A stretch of DNA of 9,415 nt from Melioribacteraceae bacterium (GTDB taxonomy: Bacteria > Bacteroidota > Ignavibacteria > Ignavibacteriales > Melioribacteraceae): contig JALWEC010000331.1 in assembly GCA_027036655.1 (NCBI GenBank), forward strand, positions 1-9,415, given 5' to 3'. A model generated the notes under the pieces. It had not been told where the DNA came from. It was given only the letters and a program-made list of their open reading frames with translations, and searched no databases. Positions 1-5,941 of the stretch are shown in pieces. The first letter of the stretch is position 1. Each line of letters begins with the position of its first letter. The position numbers were made by a program, and so were the translations under genes.

Positions 1-174
1 CGCACCTTGATTGCGCGTGAAAGCTTACCCGTTCTTTCAAAACAAAAAAACTACACTGTTTCAATAGGTATTGTTTCCACAAAAGAGAAAGAAAGCGTTG
101 AAGAGGTTATTGCCGGCGCGGAGTTGGCATTATCAAAAGCGATTAAAGAAGGCGGGAATAAAGTAGTAAGTTAG
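1..174 (+). CDS. GGDEF-domain protein, C-terminal end (5' end outside window)
   Basis: The reading frame is open from base 1 to the TAG at 172-174 and gives 57 residues. They match the end of a GGDEF (diguanylate cyclase) domain: a beta strand with the motif TVSIGIVS, then a helix ending in a pattern like AELALSKAIKEGGNKVV, which corresponds to the usual 'AD.ALY.AK..GRN.V' close of these domains. GGDEF enzymes make cyclic di-GMP from two GTP in the cytoplasm. The GGDEF signature itself lies upstream of the window, so catalytic competence cannot be judged. The usual Tyr of the ALYxAK motif is replaced (ALSKAI), so this could be a diverged or non-catalytic copy. The protein ends right after the domain. 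The next gene is 483 bases away and probably belongs to another transcription unit. Confidence 0.75.
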   Translation, partial: RTLIARESLPVLSKQKNYTVSIGIVSTKEKESVEEVIAGAELALSKAIKEGGNKVVS

Positions 175-657
175 GAAATTTTTTGATACTAAAATTTTGG
201 CTGGGGAAAAACAGTTTATCTGTGCAAAATGTATTATTTCAAATGAAAATACAATTATTAATAATTACTCTGAATCGCTGAAAGGATTCATATGTCTATA
301 ACAAAACGAATTAAAAACACATACGACCCCAACGGGGGGCGAACAATTTATGTTAACGAATTTTTATACATATATAATCCCTTCGGGATTAAGAAAAAAA
401 CTAAACTTTTAATTGCTGTTTTTAGATAACTTGTTTGTTGATATTTTTTATAAAGGGTTGAATTTACTTTAGGTTGAGGTTGTTGGGCAATAATATATGA
501 ATATAGAAAAACAAAACAAACAATATGCCGGGATAAAAAGTTTTTGTAATTTCTATAAATTTGAATTTGAAAAAGTGCAACAGCTTGTCGCACAAATTCT
601 ATAGAAGCCATAATTATTTCGGAATATTTTGAAAAATAAGGATACAATTTTAACAAT
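175..657. other. Intergenic gap before deoB
   Basis: No convincing gene is present on either strand. The gap holds a pair of palindromes at 322-392 (separate entry) and is otherwise AT-rich. A perfect match to the Bacteroidota -7 element TAnnTTTG (TAAATTTG) lies at 556-563, but no TTTG sits 19-21 bases upstream of it, so it is only a weak promoter candidate for deoB. An AAGGA-like ribosome binding site lies near 638-642, about 15 bases before the deoB ATG. No clear terminator hairpin with a T-run follows the GGDEF gene. Confidence 0.6.
322..392. repeat. Pair of small palindromes about 51 bases apart (intergenic repeat)
   Basis: Two short GC-centred hairpins lie in AT-rich DNA. The first is CCCC-AAC-GGGG at 327-337. 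The second is AATCCC-TTC-GGGATT at 376-390. Their centres are 51 bases apart, and the spacer is an AT-rich stretch containing TTATGTTAACG. The arrangement is the same as in the palindrome block at 5564-5682 (centres 50 bases apart, different stem sequence), so both look like members of one class of dispersed REP-like intergenic repeats. From memory, such stem-TAC/TTC-stem repeats are common between genes in Ignavibacteria and Bacteroidota; that was not checked. Confidence 0.6.
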
Positions 658-1821
658 ATGAATAATTTTATAATAATAGTTTTGGACGGCGTAGGAGCGG
701 GCGAAGCTCCCGATGCCGATAAATACGGAGACGCCGGAAGCAACACGTTAGGCAATATTGATAAATTTGTCGGCGGACTGCAGCTTCCTAATCTCGGAAA
801 ATTCGGGCTTGGGAATATTCTTCCGCTCACTGGTGTACCGCCTGAAAAATCTCCGCTCGCTTCGTATGGAAAGATGCGGGAAGTTTCAACCGGAAAAGAT
901 TCGACAAGCGGTCACTGGGAAATCGGAGGTTTGAAAGTTGAAATAGATTTTCCCTATTATCCGAATGGATTTCCCGAAGAAATAATTAATCTTTTTCTTG
1001 AAAAAACGGGACTGAAAGGTGTTCTCGGAAATAAGCCCGCATCCGGCACAGAGATAATTAAAGAACTCGGAGATGAGCATGTTAAAACCGGATTCCCGAT
1101 TGTTTACACTTCAGCGGATTCCGTTTTTCAAATTGCCGCTCACGAGGAAGTAATTCCGTTAGAAAGGCTTTACGAGATTTGCGAAATTGCGAGGAACGAA
1201 GTTCTGGTCGGGAAAAATTCCGTGGGCAGAGTAATTGCCCGCCCGTTTGTCGGAACATCGGGAAATTACACGCGAACTACTAACCGCCGTGATTTTTCAA
1301 TAGATCCTCCGAGCGACACGATTTTGGATTACGCTCAGAAAAACGGAATTGAAACCGTGGCGATTGGAAAAATAAACGACTTGTTCGCTCACCGCGGAAT
1401 TTCATTCGGCATTAAAACAAAATCAAACGCCGAAGGAATCGAAGCGATAATTAAAATGAGCAAAGAGAAAAAAGGCGCGTTTATTTTTGCGAATCTTGTG
1501 GATTTTGACGTTTACTACGGACACCGCGACGATCCAGTCGGCTTTCATAAAGCGCTTAAGGAATTTGACGCAAAATTGCCGGAAATAGCAGCGACGCTTG
1601 ACGAATCCGACGCGCTTGTTCTAACCGCCGACCACGGCAACGACCCGACTACGCCCAGCACGGATCATTCGCGCGAATATGTTCCGCTTCTTTATTACAG
1701 AAAAGGAAAGCCGGGAAAAGATTTGGGTACGCGCGAAACTTTTTCGGATGTCGCTCAGACTGTCGCTCATTTTTTCAAGATAAATAACGATTTGCAAGGA
1801 ATCAGCTTTCTGTATGGATAA
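658..1821 (+). CDS. deoB: Phosphopentomutase (DeoB)
   Basis: A 387-residue cytoplasmic enzyme of the alkaline phosphatase superfamily. It interconverts ribose-1-phosphate and ribose-5-phosphate, and the deoxyribose equivalents, in nucleoside salvage and breakdown. The length is normal for the family. Visible family motifs are the N-terminal metal site [13 protein letters not shown] (D10), the nucleophile region [10 protein letters not shown] (80-88), the cap-domain motif [13 protein letters not shown] (195-207), and the second metal half-site [10 protein letters not shown] (D284, H289) with TADHGND (D325, H326) and TDHSRE (H337). The nucleophile region reads D-S-T-S-G-H where many relatives have D-T-x-T-G-H; without an alignment I cannot say whether the nucleophile is S82 or T83. 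The ATG start places the motif where the family starts. Its last eight bases overlap the next ORF, and it heads a seven-gene operon with microcompartment vertex genes, suggesting a catabolic role for deoxyribose phosphates. Confidence 0.97.
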   Translation: MNNFIIIVLDGVGAGEAPDADKYGDAGSNTLGNIDKFVGGLQLPNLGKFGLGNILPLTGVPPEKSPLASYGKMREVSTGKDSTSGHWEIGGLKVEIDFPYYPNGFPEEIINLFLEKTGLKGVLGNKPASGTEIIKELGDEHVKTGFPIVYTSADSVFQIAAHEEVIPLERLYEICEIARNEVLVGKNSVGRVIARPFVGTSGNYTRTTNRRDFSIDPPSDTILDYAQKNGIETVAIGKINDLFAHRGISFGIKTKSNAEGIEAIIKMSKEKKGAFIFANLVDFDVYYGHRDDPVGFHKALKEFDAKLPEIAATLDESDALVLTADHGNDPTTPSTDHSREYVPLLYYRKGKPGKDLGTRETFSDVAQTVAHFFKINNDLQGISFLYG

Positions 1822-1957
1822 AACGGAAATCAAAAATATAATTGTGGAAAAGCAGAAGCTCCCCGCCGATGTGGCTGAGAAATTTCTTAAAACAAAAGGG
1901 AAGTTGAAAGTTACTCCCGAAATAAAGAAGATAATTGAAGAAATTGAAAAAAATTGA
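1814..1957 (+). CDS. 47-residue small protein, candidate antitoxin partner of the PIN protein
   Basis: This short ORF starts at an ATG inside the last codons of deoB (8-base overlap, +1 frame) and ends in TGA at 1955-1957, inside the start region of the PIN-domain gene. An AAGGA sequence at 1796-1800 is a possible, rather distant ribosome binding site. The product is highly charged and mostly helical by composition, beginning [17 protein letters not shown] and ending [16 protein letters not shown]. The position directly upstream of, and overlapping, a VapC-like gene is typical of an antitoxin. It is too short to hold the usual AbrB or ribbon-helix-helix DNA-binding domain plus a toxin-binding tail, so it may be only a toxin-neutralising peptide, or a remnant. 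I do not recognise the family; the function is inferred from position alone. Confidence 0.6.
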   Translation: MDKTEIKNIIVEKQKLPADVAEKFLKTKGKLKVTPEIKKIIEEIEKN

Positions 1958-2336
1958 GTTTTTATCGGAAACCGATATTATTATCGAACATCTAACAATG
2001 GCGCAAACGGAAGAACTTTCCGCGTTAGAACTGGCGATGACAAAAGGCGTTCTTTACACGACTGTTCTTAACGCTGCGGAGATTAAACTTCTTGCTGTGG
2101 ATTCCGATAATGAAAAATGCATTAATGATATTCTTTCTTCGCTGCATATTCTCGGATTGCATTACAGATATTCGGCGTATGTAAATGAGTTTTATCCCGT
2201 GATGAAGAATGTGCGCGACGCGTTGTTTTGCGTTACGGCAAAAATTAACAAACTGCCCGTTTTAACGGACAAGCCAGAAAAGTTTGCCAAAACGGGATTA
2301 AAAGTTTTAACAACCGAAGATTTGAGGAAATTATGA
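1935..2336 (+). CDS. PIN-domain protein, VapC-like RNase toxin
   Basis: 133 residues, a normal length for VapC. PIN domains are Mg2+-dependent RNases; VapC toxins cut tRNA or rRNA and are held inactive by VapB. All four acidic positions of the fold are present: D14 in FLSETDIIIEHL, E49 in TTVLNAAEIKLL, D95 in VRDALFCVTAK, and D112 in LPVLTDKPEKF; the C-terminal 'LKVLTTEDL' strand also fits. No ATG lies before D14, since the first one (1998) would remove the catalytic strand. The start must therefore be TTG 1935 or TTG 1944, both overlapping the preceding small ORF. The stop overlaps the next gene's ATG (ATGA at 2333-2336). Embedding between deoB and microcompartment genes is unusual for a toxin and hints at a stable operon role. 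An RNase that is not a classical toxin is the main alternative. Confidence 0.8.
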   Translation: MKKLKKIEFLSETDIIIEHLTMAQTEELSALELAMTKGVLYTTVLNAAEIKLLAVDSDNEKCINDILSSLHILGLHYRYSAYVNEFYPVMKNVRDALFCVTAKINKLPVLTDKPEKFAKTGLKVLTTEDLRKL

Positions 2337-2632
2337 TTTTAGGAAGAGTTATCGGAACGGTTTGGTCAACGAGAAAAGATGAAAAACTCGTCGGAGCAAA
2401 ATTTTTAATTGTTCGCCAGCTTAATCTGGATTACTCTCCGAAAAACAGCTTCGTCGTAGCCGTCGATTCGGTTGGCGCGGGAGTTGGCGAGGTTGTTTTA
2501 TATGCTCAGGGAAGTTCCGCGCGCCAAACAACCTTAACAAAAAACAAACCGGTTGACGCAGTTATTATGGCAATTGTCGATAAGCTAGATATTTCCGTAA
2601 AGGATAAAGAAAAGGAAGTTGCGGCGGAATGA
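2333..2632 (+). CDS. EutN/CcmL family microcompartment vertex protein (BMC-P), copy 1
   Basis: A 99-residue protein of the EutN/CcmL (BMC-P, pfam03319) family, whose pentamers cap the vertices of bacterial microcompartment shells. The whole length matches the family: N-terminal strand MILGRVIGTVWSTRKDEKLVG, a central VVAVDSVGAGVGEVVLYAQG containing the hallmark GAGxGE turn (about 49-54), then SSAR, and the closing PVDAVIMAIVDKLDI. A lysine- and glutamate-rich tail of about 10 residues follows the domain. The start ATG has a good GAGG site at 2324-2327 and overlaps the PIN stop by four bases; its own stop overlaps the next gene by four bases. No BMC hexamer gene is in the window, so shell partners must be encoded elsewhere. 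Confidence 0.93.
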   Translation: MILGRVIGTVWSTRKDEKLVGAKFLIVRQLNLDYSPKNSFVVAVDSVGAGVGEVVLYAQGSSARQTTLTKNKPVDAVIMAIVDKLDISVKDKEKEVAAE

Positions 2633-2901
2633 ATCTCGGGCGCGTAATAGGAACAATTTGGGCTACAAAAAAGTATGAAGCTTTGGAGCATCAGAAGATG
2701 CAGCTGCTTCAGCCCTTGAAATTTGATTTGGAAAAAGACGGAGACCCGATAATTGTAGTTGATACAATCGGCGCGGGTCCCGGCGAAGTGGTTTTTTATA
2801 TAACATCCAGCGAAGCGGTTATCCCGATGGACGTCGATATGGCTCCCGTAGATGCGGCAATCGTTGGGATAGTTGACAGCATAAATATTGAAAATAATTA
2901 G
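2629..2901 (+). CDS. EutN/CcmL family microcompartment vertex protein (BMC-P), copy 2
   Basis: A 90-residue paralogue of the preceding protein, translated from an ATGA overlap (2629-2632). Domain landmarks are MNLGRVIGTIWATKKYEALE at the N-terminus, VVDTIGAGPGEVVFYITSS with the GAGxGE turn (about 49-54), and the closing APVDAAIVGIVDSINIE. By eye it shares the strand ends with copy 1 but differs in the loop after the first strand and after the GAGxGE turn, where GSSAR of copy 1 is TSSEAV here. The two are therefore not a recent duplication. Shell loci often encode two or three BMC-P types; these could make alternative or mixed vertices. It sits nine bases before the sigma factor gene. Confidence 0.93.
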   Translation: MNLGRVIGTIWATKKYEALEHQKMQLLQPLKFDLEKDGDPIIVVDTIGAGPGEVVFYITSSEAVIPMDVDMAPVDAAIVGIVDSINIENN

Positions 2902-2906
2902 GAGGT
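2900..2906 (+). promoter_or_regulatory. Strong Shine-Dalgarno for the sigma factor TTG start
   Basis: AGGAGGT lies at 2900-2906, overlapping the stop codon of the second BMC-P gene. It is four bases before TTG at 2911. It is the best ribosome binding site in the window and is the reason for choosing TTG 2911 as the sigma factor start. Confidence 0.8.
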
Positions 2907-2910
2907 AACT

Positions 2911-3765
2911 TTGAAAATTACCAAGCAATTTACTAACCGTGAAAGTCAATCACTGGATAAGTATTTGCAAGAGATAGGCAAAGTGGATTTGTTGACTCCG
3001 GACCAAGAAATTGAATTGGCGATAAAAATAAAAAAGGGAGATCAACACGCGCTTGACCAGCTCGTTAAAGCAAATCTCCGTTTTGTGGTTAGCGTTGCTA
3101 AACAATATCAAAACCAAGGTTTGTCCCTCGGAGATTTAATAAACGAAGGTAACCTCGGGTTGATAAAAGCTGCAAAGCGTTTTGATGAAACACGGGGCTT
3201 TAAGTTTATTTCTTATGCGGTTTGGTGGATTCGGCAATCGATTCTGCAAGCGCTTGCCGAGCAATCCCGTATTGTTCGGCTTCCGCTGAACAGAGTCGGA
3301 GCGTTAAATAAAATCGGGAAGGCGTACAGCAATCTGGAGCAGGAGTTTGAACGTGAACCGAGCGCGAGCGAACTCGCAAAAGAACTCGACATGGATCCGA
3401 GTGAAGTTGCCGATACGCTGAAAATTTCCGGCAGACACGTTTCAATGGACGCTCCCTTTGCACAGGGCGAGGATAACCGTCTGCTCGACGTTTTAACAAA
3501 CGACAAACAGCCGCCGCCCGATCAGAAGTTGATGGAAGATTCGCTTAGGAATGAAATTGAAAGAGCGCTTTCAACATTGACCGAAAGGGAAGGAGAAGTA
3601 ATTAAGCTTTACTTCGGATTAAATAAGGAACATTCGTTAACGCTGGAAGAAATCGGCGAAAAATTTAATCTTACGCGCGAAAGAGTTAGACAAATCAAGG
3701 AAAAAGCGATTCGCAGATTGCGGCACGCTTCAAGAAGCAAGAACTTAAGAGCTTATTTGGGCTAA
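2911..3765 (+). CDS. rpoD: RNA polymerase primary-type sigma factor (RpoD/SigA)
   Basis: A 284-residue sigma-70 factor. Region 1.2 begins near residue 14 ([20 protein letters not shown]). Region 2 follows at about 55-111, with [36 protein letters not shown] and the -10-reading [11 protein letters not shown]. Region 3 spans about 125-180. Region 4 lies at about 217-272, with the helix-turn-helix [19 protein letters not shown]. Region 1.1 is absent. That short layout is typical of the housekeeping sigma factor of Bacteroidota and Chlorobiota, which reads TTTG / TAnnTTTG promoters. The start is TTG behind a strong AGGAGGT site. It is the sixth gene of the deoB operon and one base from the next gene. 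A close group-2 paralogue of the primary sigma factor cannot be excluded from this window alone. Confidence 0.92.
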   Translation: MKITKQFTNRESQSLDKYLQEIGKVDLLTPDQEIELAIKIKKGDQHALDQLVKANLRFVVSVAKQYQNQGLSLGDLINEGNLGLIKAAKRFDETRGFKFISYAVWWIRQSILQALAEQSRIVRLPLNRVGALNKIGKAYSNLEQEFEREPSASELAKELDMDPSEVADTLKISGRHVSMDAPFAQGEDNRLLDVLTNDKQPPPDQKLMEDSLRNEIERALSTLTEREGEVIKLYFGLNKEHSLTLEEIGEKFNLTRERVRQIKEKAIRRLRHASRSKNLRAYLG

Positions 3766-3766
3766 A

Positions 3767-4462
3767 ATGCTCAAAATAGCATTAAGATATTTTATCGGAG
3801 GAATTATTCTCGCGCTAATTGCGGGAGGATGTTCCTCCTCTTCATATCAATCGAGATACGACAAAAAAACTCCCCCGCAAGAAAAACCGGCAAAGAAAGT
3901 CCGGTTCTCATCGGAAAACGATTACACAACGGAGAAGAAAGAAGATACGGCGGTTAAACATTATTCCGATCCGGCGGAAGGAAAATCGGAGTTCGATGAA
4001 CCCCCTGTGGATGATTATAAAATTGACGTAAAATCATTCGCCAAAAAATTCGGCCACATTAAGGAAATGAGCGCCGCGCTTACTCCGCGCGAAAAACTTT
4101 TGTTTGAAGTTATAAAATATTTCGAAACGCCTTACCAGTATGGAGGAAATTCTCTAAACGGAATCGACTGCTCGGCGTTTACACAGAATGCTTTTGCGCA
4201 CGCGCTTAATGTTAAACTTCCGAGAACCGCAAAGGAGCAGTTCAAAATGGGAACGGATGTGCCGAATGTTGAATCGCTTAAGTTCGGGGACTTAATTTTT
4301 TTCAATACAACCGCGAGAAGCTATCCGGGGCATGTGGGAATTTATTTGGGAAATTATCTTTTTGTTCATGCAAGTCAGTCGCAGGGCGTTAAAATATCAT
4401 CGTTGAAAAGTAAATATTACAGCGCAAGGTTTATCGAAGGAAGAAGGATTTACAAGTTTTGA
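3767..4462 (+). CDS. NlpC/P60-family lipoprotein, putative peptidoglycan endopeptidase
   Basis: 231 residues. The N-terminus is a lipoprotein signal: a short basic start, a hydrophobic segment (about 8-20) and the lipobox-like LIAGGC with the lipidated Cys at 22. A low-complexity charged linker (about 23-85) follows, then an NlpC/P60 domain from about 110 to the end. The catalytic triad is visible: C135 in GIDCSAFTQ, H189 in YPGHVGIYLG and H201 in LFVHASQ. Family members cut the peptide cross-links of peptidoglycan, usually next to D-Glu/DAP. The likely location is a membrane-anchored periplasmic protein. The ATG is one base after the sigma factor stop with no clear Shine-Dalgarno, so expression probably depends on coupling to the upstream gene. 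It is the last gene of the operon. Confidence 0.9.
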   Translation: MLKIALRYFIGGIILALIAGGCSSSSYQSRYDKKTPPQEKPAKKVRFSSENDYTTEKKEDTAVKHYSDPAEGKSEFDEPPVDDYKIDVKSFAKKFGHIKEMSAALTPREKLLFEVIKYFETPYQYGGNSLNGIDCSAFTQNAFAHALNVKLPRTAKEQFKMGTDVPNVESLKFGDLIFFNTTARSYPGHVGIYLGNYLFVHASQSQGVKISSLKSKYYSARFIEGRRIYKF

Positions 4463-4547
4463 TATTTAAGAATCTCTGGAAAAAACACTTGGATATTTCA
4501 AATAAAAAGATTTCATTTGACTTACTTTTTGGGAGAGAAAAATTAAA

Positions 4548-5366
4548 ATGAAAAAGTTAATTATAGTTTTAATGGTTATATGGACTGTCAATATTTTCGG
4601 ACAAGTTTCGGGAATTTCCGCTTCAAAGCTTTCCAATTTTTGCACCGATCCGGTTCCGGAAAACACTTTCGAATTTGAGCCGTCGATAAATATTAATTTT
4701 TCCGAAGGTTATTATAAATCGAGTTCCCGGTTCAGTTCTTACCTCCCGGGTAAAGATAGTCTTAATACGGCATCCGATTTGTTTTTCAGGTTTACTTATG
4801 GAGCGGCAAAAAATCTGGAGATAGGGTTTACCGTGCCTTCCTCGATGAGCAATATCGGATTGGGAGCGAAATATAAAATTCCTTATTCATTTGATAAAAA
4901 CACATCATTCGGCGCTTTGGCGGGTTTGAATCTTCCTTTGGGCAACAGAGGTTACAGGCTATCGGGAAATAGCGATGCCACCGAACTTTTTACTTACGGA
5001 GTAGCCGGCGGATTGATAATTTCGTACTTTTTTACAGATGATTTTTCGGTTGATATTAATGCCGTGGCGCAGAAAAATTTCCCTTCTTGCTCCGCTTCGG
5101 ATTTTAATTCTTCCGGAATTTTTGCCGGAGCCGACTTCGGGTATTATTTCGTTAAAGGTATTCAGGCGATAATCGGATTTAATTACTCCGCGTTAAGTTT
5201 TAACAATCCCGATTTCGACCAAAGTTCGCTATTGCTAAATGCCGGCGTTACTATTGAGCGGGCTAAAGATTTTATTATAGTATTGAATACGCCTATAACG
5301 ATTTTCGGAAAGAATGTTGACAAGACTTACGGTTTCGGTTTTGCGCTGACAACAGCGCTCCACTGA
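4548..5366 (+). CDS. Outer-membrane beta-barrel-like protein, function unknown
   Basis: 272 residues with a clear Sec signal peptide: Lys-Lys at 2-3, a hydrophobic core to about 16, and likely cleavage near 18-20 (NIFGQ). The mature part alternates polar and hydrophobic/aromatic residues in repeated short strands with Gly-rich turns, for example LFFRFTYGAAKNLEIGFTVP and IGLGAKYKIPYSF, and it ends in a strand GFGFALTTALH. This is the look of a 10-14-strand outer-membrane barrel, similar to the 'transporter / MetA-pathway' barrel families, but I cannot assign a substrate. A GGGAGAGA ribosome binding site lies 10-17 bases before the ATG. An 85-base gap separates it from the NlpC gene. No promoter with correct spacing was found, so it may be monocistronic or read through from upstream. 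A perfect 6-bp hairpin (GCGCTG-ACAA-CAGCGC, 5343-5358) overlaps the 3' end. Confidence 0.8.
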   Translation: MKKLIIVLMVIWTVNIFGQVSGISASKLSNFCTDPVPENTFEFEPSININFSEGYYKSSSRFSSYLPGKDSLNTASDLFFRFTYGAAKNLEIGFTVPSSMSNIGLGAKYKIPYSFDKNTSFGALAGLNLPLGNRGYRLSGNSDATELFTYGVAGGLIISYFFTDDFSVDINAVAQKNFPSCSASDFNSSGIFAGADFGYYFVKGIQAIIGFNYSALSFNNPDFDQSSLLLNAGVTIERAKDFIIVLNTPITIFGKNVDKTYGFGFALTTALH

Positions 5367-5429
5367 GTTTTGTAATAGCGTAAAGAATAAAATTCGTGTT
5401 GTTTTCGGAAGAATTTCTTATCAGATGTT

Positions 5430-5443
5430 CTAAAGTCCTTTAG
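5430..5443. repeat. CTAAAG palindrome
   Basis: CTAAAG-TC-CTTTAG is a perfect 6-bp inverted repeat with a 2-base centre. It lies 64 bases after the beta-barrel gene and is followed by AT-rich DNA without a T-run, so it is not a classical terminator. It resembles a core of small dispersed palindromes, but only one copy is present in this window. Confidence 0.4.
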
Positions 5444-5563
5444 TAATAAGGATTTCAGAGATTCTATTTCATATTCAACTTTTAACTTCTTTGAATCCGA
5501 CTTGTCCGAGTTATAGTATGCAAAAGCTTATGATAATTACATAGGCGATATGTTTTGGGACTT

Positions 5564-5682
5564 GCTCCGTATGAGCGATACAAAAAATACAATGATTATC
5601 TCGTAAGCATTGAAGTGTCGCTCCTACGGAGCTAATAGATAATGGCGCGCTCTTTATTACAAAGGTAACGCTCCTCTGGAGC
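5564..5682. repeat. Block of three small GCTC-type palindromes at 50-56-base spacing
   Basis: There are three related hairpins. GCTC-CGTAT-GAGC is at 5564-5576, GCTCC-TAC-GGAGC at 5620-5632 and GCTCC-TCT-GGAGC at 5670-5682. Centres are 56 and 50 bases apart. The second and third share the longer context CGCTCC-NNN-GGAGCT, while the spacers are AT-rich and not conserved, which rules out a CRISPR array. The first copy is the most decayed. The stem differs from that of the pair at 322-392 but the spacing is almost identical. Confidence 0.65.
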
Positions 5683-5828
5683 TGCTTCTTTTTTATATAA
5701 TATAAACAACCTCTTTGATGTTTTGACCCGAGACGCAATCCGACAGGGCGGAGTATGAAATAAAATCTAATTCTATTATCTTATCTATGGTTTATGTCCT
5801 TGAAACCTTATCGGTAAATTTATGTTTG

Positions 5829-5868
5829 TTTTTTCGCAGATTGCAAGCAATCTACGCTAAAAAAAAAA
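5829..5868. repeat. Inverted repeat with flanking T6 and A10 tracts (possible bidirectional terminator or repeat)
   Basis: A T6 tract (5829-5834) is followed by CGCAGATTGC-AA-GCAATCTACG (5835-5856; ten paired positions with one mismatch), then CT and an A10 tract (5859-5868). The T and A tracts could extend the stem. On either strand the A-run follows the hairpin and the T-run precedes it, or they pair. It therefore lacks the free U-run of a textbook terminator, although it lies between two convergent genes where a terminator is expected. It may instead be a dispersed palindromic repeat. Confidence 0.45.
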
Positions 5869-5919
5869 CGTTTTGTTATCCCGAGTTTTTGGAGCGGAAG
5901 AATTTCTAATAATAATTTA

Positions 5920-5934
5920 CGGATAAATAATCCG
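5920..5934 (-). terminator. Weak candidate terminator for the histidine kinase gene
   Basis: CGGAT-AAATA-ATCCG forms a 5-bp hairpin eight bases beyond the kinase stop codon. On the minus strand it is followed by an AT-rich stretch (TAAATTATTATTAG), not a clean T-run. Position supports a terminator; the sequence is weak. Confidence 0.3.
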
Positions 5935-5941
5935 CTTGTTT

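Larger units (their letters stand above)
5367..5941. other. Intergenic gap rich in degenerate palindromes
   Basis: This 575-base stretch between two convergent genes has no convincing coding frame. It holds a CTAAAG-TC-CTTTAG palindrome at 5430-5443, a block of three GCTC-type palindromes at 5564-5682, and a hairpin flanked by T and A tracts at 5829-5868. A possible terminator for the kinase gene lies at 5920-5934. The octamer AATCCGAC occurs directly repeated on both sides of the palindrome block, at 5494-5501 and 5737-5744. Each copy is followed by a partly matching GAGT/AGTATG segment. The whole looks like an accumulation site of decayed small intergenic repeats. Confidence 0.6.

Noticed and set aside
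292..429. 45-codon plus-strand ORF starting at ATG 292
   Set aside because: It translates straight through both palindromes (giving YDPNGG and YNPFGI), which explains the frame as a repeat artefact, and it has no ribosome binding site.
348..830. 160-codon minus-strand ORF across the deoB start
   Set aside because: It is antisense to the deoB N-terminus and runs through palindromic intergenic DNA. The protein has low complexity and no recognisable domain.
2506..2949. 147-codon minus-strand ORF
   Set aside because: It is a shadow of the two vertex genes and the sigma factor start, whose protein matches are clear.
3206..3506. Two 97-codon minus-strand ORFs
   Set aside because: Both are antisense to the conserved core of the sigma factor and carry no recognisable protein features.
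4515..4531. Promoter for the beta-barrel gene (TTTGAC or TACTTTTTG)
   Set aside because: No partner box lies at the right spacing. A TTGACT-based sigma-70 site would place the -10 element on the start codon.
5343..5358. Perfect 6-bp hairpin GCGCTG-ACAA-CAGCGC as terminator of the beta-barrel gene
   Set aside because: It lies inside the coding sequence before the stop codon and no T-run follows directly, so it was not called as a terminator.
5564..5682. Possible CRISPR array
   Set aside because: The repeated unit is only a 13-base palindrome, spacers are AT-rich and the units are not identical. No direct repeat of 24-37 bases exists anywhere in the window.
5511..5738. 75-codon minus-strand ORF in the 5367-5941 gap
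   Set aside because: It spans the three palindromes and has no domain-like sequence; it is more likely a chance frame through repeats.
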